From positions 290,503 through 303,377 of the forward strand of contig MU069768.1 in assembly GCA_002284615.2 (NCBI GenBank): 12,875 nt of DNA, in the 5' to 3' direction. Shown piece after piece: positions 7,496 through 12,875 of this stretch. This DNA comes from Dunaliella salina. Taxonomy: Eukaryota; Chlorophyta; Chlorophyceae; Chlamydomonadales; Dunaliellaceae. How positions within the stretch are numbered: the stretch's first letter is position 1; every line of letters starts with the position of its first letter. The notes below the pieces were generated by a model. It did not search any database, was not told the origin of the DNA, and saw only the letters and a program-made list of their open reading frames with translations. Position numbers and translations under genes: made by a program.

Positions 7496-7870
7496 CTGCT
7501 TTTCTCGTTTTTCCTTGGTGAAGGGGATACACGGTGCCTTGGCCTTGGGCTTGCTCTTTTCCTCAGTTGATGTGGGGAGTGTTTCACTGCCTGCGTAGTT
7601 TTTCTTTTCTTCTCTTTTCCAGGGGCTCTTTCCACGGGAGGGGAGGGGAGTGCATAGTGACAGGGGCAACTATGCACTTTATGGGAAAGTACGCCCACAA
7701 AGTACAGTTCACAGCACCCAGCAAAGCTTGCCCAGTCATATAAAGCCACAAAGTGTATAACCCCAGCAGCTCTGTCGACATTGAGACAGGATACTGCTTC
7801 ATTTGTTGTGCCTAGGGAAGCGTGGCGATGTGTCAGCATCTGGTGGTTGATCCCTGGGAGATGCTAGATG
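7496..7870 (+). mobile_element. Probable LINE 3' UTR region
   Basis: This directly follows the LINE stop codon. It includes the dispersed repeat at 7520-7625, then sequence with CACAAAGTACAGTTCACAGC and GTCGACATTGAGACAGGATA. I infer that it is the 3' untranslated end of the element. No poly-A tail or target duplication was found, so its right edge is arbitrary. Minus-strand frames here (for example 7453-7839) are taken as shadows. Confidence 0.4.
7520..7625 (+). repeat. Dispersed repeat, copy 2
   Basis: GAAGGGGATACACGGTGCCT, then TTGATGTGGGGAGTGTTTCA and a TTTTTCTTTTC-rich end. This is the most complete of three copies; the others lie at 2565-2680 (same strand) and 5546-5617 (opposite strand). 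Confidence 0.65.
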
Positions 7871-8040
7871 GTGTAATTGATGCCAATGCAGCTTCCCCTT
7901 GACTGCTCTGATCCTCCCTACAGTGCTCAGTTAAAGGCAATACCGAAGTGCACACACCACTGACAAGACTCATGTATCTTATTACAGGATCAGAGCCATT
8001 CAGCGAAGGGTGTGCAAAGCTTTCCCTTGAGCTGCGCCAG
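7871..8040. other. Unassigned stretch
   Basis: Two acceptor-like words on the plus strand, ATCCTCCCTACAG (ending 7922) and GTATCTTATTACAG (ending 7987), are not followed by a supportable exon. Confidence 0.25.
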
Positions 8041-8385
8041 TCAGGCGGGATTTCTGAGTATCCATTTTAAACGCTGGGGCAGGAACACAGCTCCATTTGT
8101 TTCTGTGTTGTGCGGAAAATACAGACCAAAACAAAGCAGACAGAGCGACGCGCGTGAAAACGTCTCTGTCCCTTCGATTCTTGCCAAAGAGCAGCGACAG
8201 TAAATTTTATGTGCAAAGGAGCCAAAAGAAGAGCTGCACCCATGGATGCTTGGCTTATTTGCATGGTGACTCTCGATAAGACGCACCCAGGGATTCTTCT
8301 TAGAGAGAACACGTTTACCATTTTTTTCCAAAACAAAAATTTCATTTATTTGAGGATAACCATGGGCACTCACCCTAGCTAGCAC
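8041..8385 (-). other. Open frame, coding-like but unassigned
   Basis: The minus strand is open for 114 codons. Its first half, HGYPQINEIFVLEKNGKRVL and KKNPWVRLIESHHANKPS, looks like real protein (mixed charge, few repeats), while the second half is poorer. A GTGAGT donor of the same strand cuts the start (near 8374), which argues that the intended exon lies upstream of 8374. The plus strand is also open over 8012-8279. No family is recognised, and strand and boundaries are open. Confidence 0.22.
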
Positions 8386-8453
8386 ACAGGCCAGGCTTCA
8401 GTTACCACACGAACCTTTTGTGGAAGATAAAGTGGCACACCTTCAGATAGAGA
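8382..8453 (-). other. Short protein-like frame, possible terminal exon
   Basis: After a TAA, the minus frame reads SLSEGVPLYLPQKVRVVTEA and WPVC, then TAG at 8379-8381. An acceptor-like CTATCTGAAG lies inside it. The residues look protein-like, but only 24 codons are available and no family is recognised. Confidence 0.18.
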
Positions 8454-8717
8454 TTAACAGCCAAGGCCCCATTTGAATTCAGGAGATGCACATCGCACAA
8501 GGAAGGGCACCAACGCCCCCTGCTCAGAATGCAGCCTTCTGCAAAAAAATTCCAGACACTCTCTTGTGCCTATGTTTGCCAGTGACGCAATTCCAGGCCA
8601 CTTCATTTCGCCCTCATCTGCCGGTTACACACACCGTCATTTTCTCAACGGATGTCACACCCTCTGGTAGTTGCAGGCCTCTCCCCGAGGCAGCANGGGC
8701 NTGCACNNCCNCANNNN
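8454..8717. other. Unassigned, low quality at right end
   Basis: The minus frame near 8615-8690 reads LQLPEGVTSVEKMTVCVTGR then a stop, which is protein-like but short. Ten N bases between 8696 and 8717 show poor assembly next to the microsatellite. Nothing can be called. Confidence 0.25.
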
Positions 8718-8726
8718 TGTGTGNGN

Positions 8727-8802
<76 letters not shown>

Positions 8803-8824
8803 GTGCGCGCGCGCGCGCGCGCGC
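8718..8824 (+). repeat. (TG)~40 microsatellite ending in (GC)~9
   Basis: TG units run to about 8797 and, after GCGTGTGT, pass into a GC alternation at 8806-8824. Ns at 8724 and 8726 lie inside. It is the reverse-complement arrangement of the (CG)(CA) blocks at 5151 and 12206. Confidence 0.95.
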
Positions 8825-8937
8825 ATGTGCGTGCGCTCGTGCTGCTGCTTACCTTTGCTGACTTTGCAACCCAACACGGTAGTGAGAGATATTATCTTCG
8901 CTTCCAATCCACCCTCACACAGCTGCGCTTGCATGGC

Positions 8938-8977
8938 TTAAGCCTTTAGTCTCCTTTAGGTAAAGGAGAAAGCTTAA
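8938..8977. repeat. Strong hairpin/palindrome
   Basis: TTAAGC (8938-8943) pairs with GCTTAA (8972-8977). Inside, TCTCCTTTA (8950-8958) pairs perfectly with TAAAGGAGA (8961-8969) around two bases. It sits just before the ~139-bp minisatellite. It is not terminator-like in a bacterial sense because no T-run follows. Confidence 0.7.
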
Positions 8978-9012
8978 CCAAGTCCATCATACCAAAAATG
9001 GAAAGACACAAT

Positions 9013-9709
9013 TTGGCCTCTCTGATAGAGACACATGTAAAAGCCATGTGCAGGGGATTAAGAGGGCTCTCTCCAACACATACAGTTTTCATGCCAATGG
9101 GATCAAGGCAGCACCCTGCAAGGTCAACATTCCTGTTTGAGCATCTAGTCTTCTTGGCCTCTTTGATGGTGACACATGTCGAAGCCATGTGCAGGGGATT
9201 AAGAGGGCTCCCTGTAATCACATCAAACCTCATACCAATGGGATCAGGGAGGCTCTAAATTTACCCAGTGTCCTCAGACAGGTTTTCAGCAATCACCTCA
9301 TAGGACAAGGTCCCTAATATGATACGAACTGTCCCTAGGCTCCCTGCAATTGCATCAAAGCACCTCATGTACATGGTACCCAGGAGGCTCTGCAATCTCA
9401 ACATCTGTGCGTGAGCAACTTGACTTCTAGGCCTCTAAGGGAGACACATGTCCAAGCCATGTGCAGCAGATTTAGAAGGCTCTCAGTAATTGCATCAAAG
9501 CGCCTCATGCACAAAATACCGAGGAGGCTCTGCAACCTCAACATTTCTGCTTAGCAACTCGCCTCCTTGGCCTCTCTGATGGAGGCAAATGTGAAGGCCG
9601 TATGTTGCGGATCAACAATGCGCTCTGCGTCGACATCAAAGCACCTCATGCACACGTACCAAGGAGGCACTGCAATCTCAACAATTTTCCTCGAGCATCT
9701 CTGGGCGAC
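9013..9709 (+). repeat. ~139-bp minisatellite, about five copies
   Basis: The word GGCCTCT followed by ACACATGT and AGCCATGTGCAG recurs with GCCT at 9016, 9157, 9431 and 9570. Spacings are 141, 274 (two units) and 139. Each unit continues with AGGGCTC, a CATCAAAGC(A/G)CCTCATGC-like box, GGAGGCTCTGCAA and CTCAACAT. A degenerate copy fills the double-length gap. Frames through it only reflect the repeat. Confidence 0.85.
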
Positions 9710-9748
9710 TTTCCTTTCTTTCGATGCACACCAACAAATTGCTTGTAG

Positions 9749-9749
<1 letters not shown>

Positions 9750-9828
<79 letters not shown>
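9750..9828 (+). repeat. (CA)~39 microsatellite
   Basis: Uninterrupted CA units between GCTTGTAGT and GGAGTAGC. Unlike the other three long blocks it has no flanking CG alternation. Confidence 0.97.
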
Positions 9829-9829
<1 letters not shown>

Positions 9830-10114
9830 AGTAGCTATTTCCTGCCCACCCTAAAAGTGACGATTATTCCACCCTGTTGCAGCTGAAGGAGCAAACAAGG
9901 CCATGTCTGCTCTTTTGTTTTACCTCTCAGAACACCGCACATCGACTGGAGCATGCGCCCTGCTGCCTGCTGCTGTGCTTGTGTGCACATACCAGCATGC
10001 ACAAACCCCTTCACTTCTTGCCATGCGTGTGTGTATGCCAAATTGCCTGTGCTCGCATTCTGGGGAGCCACTTGGACCTCCCCTCACACAGATTGGACAT
10101 CCTCTCAATCCAAA

Positions 10115-10349
10115 GCTGTCACAGCAATAGCAGCGTATTTATTATAGCAGCATAATCATTATGTTACTATGTTATGTTGTTTGTATATTGCTGTCACAGC
10201 AATAGCAGCATATTTATTATGTTATTATGTTATGTTGTTTGTATATTGCTGTCACAGCAATAGCAGCATAATTATTATAGCAGCATAATTATTATGTTAT
10301 AATGTTATGTTGTTTGTATATTGCTGTCACAGCAATAGCAGCATAATCA
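10115..10349 (+). repeat. Sub-array with alternating 75/58-bp periods
   Basis: GCTGTCACAGCAATAGCAGC begins at 10115, 10190, 10248 and 10323, giving steps of 75, 58 and 75. The difference is a 17-base AGCAGCATAATNATTAT insert present in alternate units. Each unit ends in ATGTTATGTTGTTTGTATAT. The last copy is cut by the MITE-like element. Confidence 0.9.
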
Positions 10350-10353
10350 TTAA
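10350..10353. other. TTAA target-site duplication, left
   Basis: TTAA adjoins the GGTGCGG end of the MITE-like element. Confidence 0.65.
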
Positions 10354-10529
10354 GGTGCGGGATGTAATATTACATTTTGAAACATCCTTATTACTGTAAT
10401 ATTACTGTAAGAAATAACGCAGTGTAATATTACAGTAATACGAAAGTGTAGACCACCTAAGTTGTAAGTAATATTACTGTAATATTTGATATTACAGTAA
10501 AAGTAATATTACAGAGCGGCTTCCGCACC
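10354..10529. mobile_element. MITE-like element, 176 bp, TTAA target site
   Basis: TTAA at 10350-10353 and TTAA at 10530-10533 flank a segment that begins GGTGCGG and ends CCGCACC, perfect 7-base inverted ends that resume after a short gap in a shared TGTAATATTAC. The inside is AT-rich and full of GTAATATTAC palindromes; there is no coding capacity. A TTAA duplication is typical of piggyBac-type transposition. The GG start differs from the usual piggyBac CC start, so the superfamily is an inference. It is inserted in the last unit of the 75/58 array, hence younger than it. Confidence 0.72.
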
Positions 10530-10533
10530 TTAA
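10530..10533. other. TTAA target-site duplication, right
   Basis: TTAA adjoins the CCGCACC end of the MITE-like element. Removing the element and one TTAA leaves CATAATCATTAAGCATAATC. Confidence 0.65.
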
Positions 10534-11039
10534 GCATAATCCTGTTGCCTCTTGCCTGGGATTGCATTCCGTGCGGCCATGAGGACCCCCCCTCTCACAC
10601 TTTTGACTCCATCTCAAAGCCTGCTTGCGCAGCAAGAGCAGCATGCACTTCTTCGCCTCTTGCCCGCTCATGTTCTGGGCAGCCTCAAGGCCCCCCCTCT
10701 CACACTTCTGGCCCCCTCTTAAAACCATAGATGCCACAGCAATAGCAGCATACACCCTGTTGCCTCTAGCCTGTGAATGTATTCTGTGAGGCCATGAAGA
10801 CCTCCTCCTCTTACTTTTTTGAATTCATCTCGCAAAGCACAGTGCACAGCAAGGCCATTTAAAACTCCTCCTCTCACTTTTATGAATTCATCTCGCAAAG
10901 CGCAGTTGCACAGCAAGAGCAGCACACATTTCGTCGTCTTTCATGAGGCCACAAGAGCCCCCCCACACACTACCACTAAATCTGTCACAGCAGCATGCCA
11001 TGCACTGCCTCTTGGCGCCTGTGCATGTATTCCGTGAGG

Positions 11040-11148
11040 CCATGAGGAACCTCCTCTCACACTTTGAACTCATCTCAAAGCCCGCTTGCGCAGCCATGAG
11101 GAACCTCCTCTCACACTTTTGAACTCATCTCAAAGCCCGCTTGCGCAG
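11040..11148 (+). repeat. Recent 54/55-bp tandem duplication
   Basis: The segment starting CCATGAGGAACCTCCTCTCA and ending GCTTGCGCAG is present at 11040-11093 and again at 11094-11148. The copies differ only by one T in the ACTTT/ACTTTT word. This is the youngest step in the array. Confidence 0.92.
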
Positions 11149-11300
11149 CAAGAGCAGCATGCACTTCATCATTTCTTGCCCGCTCATGTTCCGTGAGGCC
11201 ACAAGGACCTTTTCTCACACTTTTGACTCCATCTCAAAATCATAGCTGTTACAGCAGCGATCTGCACGCACCCCGTTGCCTCTTTCCCGTGGTCGTATCA

Positions 11301-11490
11301 TGACGTGCAGCCAAATGGATCTCCTTCTCATGGCTGAAGGGTGTGCGTTGGCCCCCGCTCCTGGGTCCGTTCCCACTGCTGGGCCCTGAAGGCACAAAAC
11401 GCATAGATTAGCATCTGCCTCGCATGTGCACACCTCCTTTCTTTTTGTTTTTAAACAAGGAACCGTCCCAGCCAAGGCAGAGCGTGCACT
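11301..11490. other. Unassigned stretch
   Basis: No gene or repeat is supported between the end of the large array and the next duplication. Confidence 0.3.
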
Positions 11491-11633
11491 TGCCTGTGCA
11501 GGTGTGGTTTACACCCAGTGTAGTGTACACATGTGCACTTGTGTGCACTAGTCTGTGCAGGCGAGTGCCTGTGCAGGTGTAGTGTACACCCAGTGTAATG
11601 TACACTTGTGTGCACTAGTCTTTGCAGGTGAGT
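11491..11633 (+). repeat. Tandem duplication, ~75 and 67 bp
   Basis: TGCCTGTGCAGGTGT begins at 11491 and 11566. Both copies continue with TACACCCAGTGTA, GTGTGCACTAGTCT and TGCAGG. The first has an additional ATGTGC word. The unit is rich in GTGCAC/TACAC dyads. Confidence 0.85.
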
Positions 11634-11668
11634 GCAGCCAAACACGGCTCATACTTTCAGTGTTCATA

Positions 11669-11761
11669 CTTACCTGTGCATGCGCCCATGCACACAGGCA
11701 AGTGCGTTCTTAAGCAGCAAGAGCATGCTTGCCTTTGCGCCCGCCCATGCATGCAGGCAAG
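11669..11761 (+). repeat. Two palindromic 34-bp units
   Basis: The units lie at 11669-11702 and 11728-11761. Both contain CGCCCATGCA and end in GCAAG, and match in order along their length. Each folds on itself: CCTGTGCATG (11673-11682) with CATGCACACAGG in the first, CTTGCCT with AGGCAAG in the second. Confidence 0.75.
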
Positions 11762-12034
11762 ACCTGACATGCCTCTGCTCTTAGAGTTCAACAAGCATGC
11801 TCCTGGACCCTGAAGAAGGATACCATTCCTGCATGATACCCCTGTCAAACAATAACTAGTAATAATGACGCCTGCATCGAGCCCTTGTCATCAACAAACA
11901 ATAACTTGATAACTCAAAACAAGAACTCCTGCTGCTGCATCCTTCAAGGAGGCCATCTTTCTTGCATGCCTTGGTAGCTCGCACCAATTTTGTGCAGGCA
12001 CCATTTTTCCTAGAGATGCACACACGTCAGCCCA
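11762..12034. other. Unassigned stretch
   Basis: The word AAACAATAACT occurs twice (about 11848 and 11896) in a loosely duplicated context. No gene is supported. Confidence 0.35.
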
Positions 12035-12108
12035 CTTGCTTGTTGTTTCAAAAATGGTGCTTGCTTGTTGTTTCAAATGGTGCTTGCTTGTTGTTTCAAA
12101 AATTGGTG
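12035..12108 (+). repeat. Three copies of a ~25-bp unit
   Basis: CTTGCTTGTTGTTTCAAA followed by (A)ATGGTG occurs three times in tandem, 25, 23 and 26 bases long. The length changes are in the A-run and the TTG word. Confidence 0.93.
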
Positions 12109-12141
12109 CTGTCTGCATGCAAACCCCAAGTTGATGGGTTG

Positions 12142-12195
12142 ACCCTATAGGCCCCCTTGTACCTTCCAGCAGCAGAAGGCAAATGGTGTAACCAA
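12142..12195 (+). repeat. Direct repeat, left copy
   Basis: ACCCTATAGGCCCCCTTGTA, CCTTCCAGCA and GCAAATGGTG match 12446-12497 in order with few differences. The two copies, 304 apart, enclose the CG/CA/TG block. Confidence 0.85.
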
Positions 12196-12204
12196 ATATA
12201 CATT

Positions 12205-12206
12205 GG

Positions 12207-12302
<96 letters not shown>

Positions 12303-12381
12303 TGTGTGTGTGTGTATGTGCGTGTGTGTATGTGTGTGTATATATATATGTATGTACATATATATGTATGTGTGTGTGTGT

Positions 12382-12422
<41 letters not shown>
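12205..12422 (+). repeat. (CG)5(CA)~42 then TG/TA-rich block
   Basis: GCGCGCGCG leads to CA units until 12298, then CG, then TG units from 12301 broken by TATG words to 12422. CA followed by TG is an inverted repeat able to fold at the ACACGTGT centre (12295-12302). Within it ATATATATGTA (12342-12352) and TACATATATAT (12355-12365) form a second perfect palindrome around TG. Confidence 0.95.
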
Positions 12423-12426
<4 letters not shown>

Positions 12427-12445
12427 AATAAACATACATGGCTTT

Positions 12446-12497
12446 ACCCTACAGGCCCCCTGGTACTTTCCAGCAACGGTGAGCAAATGGTGATACC
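12446..12497 (+). repeat. Direct repeat, right copy
   Basis: ACCCTACAGGCCCCCTGGTA, CTTTCCAGCA and GCAAATGGTG. Partner of 12142-12195. Confidence 0.85.
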
Positions 12498-12547
12498 GCA
12501 GCAGCTGGTATGTATATGCATCCATACGCTTCAGCCTCATGCACAAC

Positions 12548-12875
12548 TGCATTGCTTGAGCCTGCTGATGGGGTGAGTGCGCATGGGCTTGGGCTTACTC
12601 TCCAGCAGCTGATTTATATCCATGTCGATGTATAAGCCGAGCCCTCACCTGCATTGCTTGAGCCTGCTGGTTTACTGCCCTCCAGCTGATTCAAGTGTAC
12701 AGTAATACATTATGCACCCCTACGCTTGCATCGTTTGAGCCAGCTGGTTTACTCTCCTTTACTGAGGCCTTTAACTGATTTACACGCACACCATTGCATT
12801 TTACACACACACACACACACATCGTTTGGGCCAGCTGGTTACCTCCCCTTCAGCTGAATCACACACACACACACA
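12548..12875 (+). repeat. Irregular tandem array with (CA) stretches
   Basis: The core GCATTGCTTGAGCCTGCTGG, or the variant GCATCGTTTGAGCCAGCTGG, occurs near 12549, 12651, 12728 and 12820, followed by TTTACT, CTCC and CAGCTGATT words. Spacings of about 102, 77 and 91 show indels. Short CA runs at 12802-12820 and 12861-12875 are embedded, and the array runs off the window edge. Confidence 0.75.

Larger units (their letters stand above)
9940..11300 (+). repeat. Complex tandem array, ~107-bp unit
   Basis: The recurring unit runs TTGCCTCTTGCC, TGTATTCCGTGAGGCCATGA, GGACC, CCTCTCACACTTTTGA, CATCTCAAAGC and GCAGCAAGAGCAGCATGCA. Starts are seen near 10543, 10652 and 10760 (spacings 109 and 108), and diverged copies reach from about 9940 to 11300. 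A near-identical block beginning TCTCAAAGC at 10612 recurs at 11128, a higher-order step of 516. The array is interrupted by a 75/58-bp sub-array and by a MITE-like insertion. Frames inside it are not genes. Confidence 0.8.

Noticed and set aside
7310..7839. Minus-strand proteins of 119 and 128 codons
   Set aside because: They lie antisense to the LINE tail and its probable 3' UTR, whose plus-strand motifs are recognisable.
8486..8949. Frames of 92-151 codons through the TG block
   Set aside because: Low-complexity Cys/Val runs with N bases in the middle; not genes.
8950..8969. Rho-independent terminator
   Set aside because: The stem is strong but not GC-rich, has a two-base loop, lacks a T-run and no gene ends there.
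8998..9258. Repetitive protein of 86-95 codons
   Set aside because: Open frames on both strands follow the ~139-bp minisatellite and break in the next units.
10364..10512. Geminivirus or CRESS-DNA replication origin
   Set aside because: TAATATTAC is present, but five times as part of a longer palindrome, with no iterons, canonical stem-loop or Rep gene.
9940..11300. CRISPR array
   Set aside because: Units are contiguous, diverged and vary in length, with no constant repeat and unique spacer pattern; the context is eukaryotic.
11891..12576. Long frames of 135-182 codons on both strands
   Set aside because: All are driven by the CG/CA/TG block (Thr/His or Cys/Val alternation) and are open on both strands at once.
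1..12875. tRNA or rRNA genes
   Set aside because: No TTCGA-type T-arm paired with an acceptor stem and no rRNA core word was noticed on either strand; a covariance search was not possible.

Overview
This is non-prokaryotic DNA. There is no bacterial-style gene packing and no operon. Long dinucleotide microsatellites, a 56-base poly-C run, minisatellite arrays, decayed non-LTR retrotransposon (LINE) pieces and consensus-like splice sites all point to a repeat-rich eukaryotic genome. The LINE relics (RNase H, then a Cys/His finger, then a conserved tail) resemble LINEs I associate with green-lineage algae, but that is memory only and I do not assign a species. N bases near 136-155 and 8696-8726 mark low-quality assembly.

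Layout. 1-744 (minus): LINE pseudogene with RNase H and Cys/His finger, running off the left edge. 1115-1670 (plus): a second LINE 3' piece in the opposite orientation. 1671-2300: low-confidence RNase H-like remnants. 2341-2722 (minus): lysine-rich possible exon. 3233-3328 (minus): small 31-codon possible terminal exon. 3395-3895 (plus): third LINE tail. 4157-4317: poly-C tract between two direct repeats. 3943-5671 (minus): more small possible exons. 5151-5244: (CG)(CA) microsatellite. 5690-7260: mostly unassigned, with tandem and inverted repeats. 7264-7870 (plus): fourth LINE tail, keeping its stop codon and probable 3' UTR. 7870-8690: unassigned, with coding-like minus-strand frames.

From 8700 to the right end the window is almost wholly repeats: (TG)n, a ~139-bp minisatellite (9013-9709), (CA)n, a complex ~107-bp array (about 9940-11300) holding a 75/58-bp sub-array and a 176-bp MITE-like element in TTAA duplications, then smaller duplications, palindromes, a (CG)(CA)(TG) block and a final irregular array.

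No complete gene, RNA gene or CRISPR array can be supported. All four clear LINE pieces are 3' portions without reverse transcriptase, as expected of 5'-truncated insertions. The most useful leads are the TTAA-flanked element, the possible minus-strand split gene (best exons 5621-5671 and 3233-3328) and a dispersed repeat shared by three places. I see no convincing new multi-gene system.
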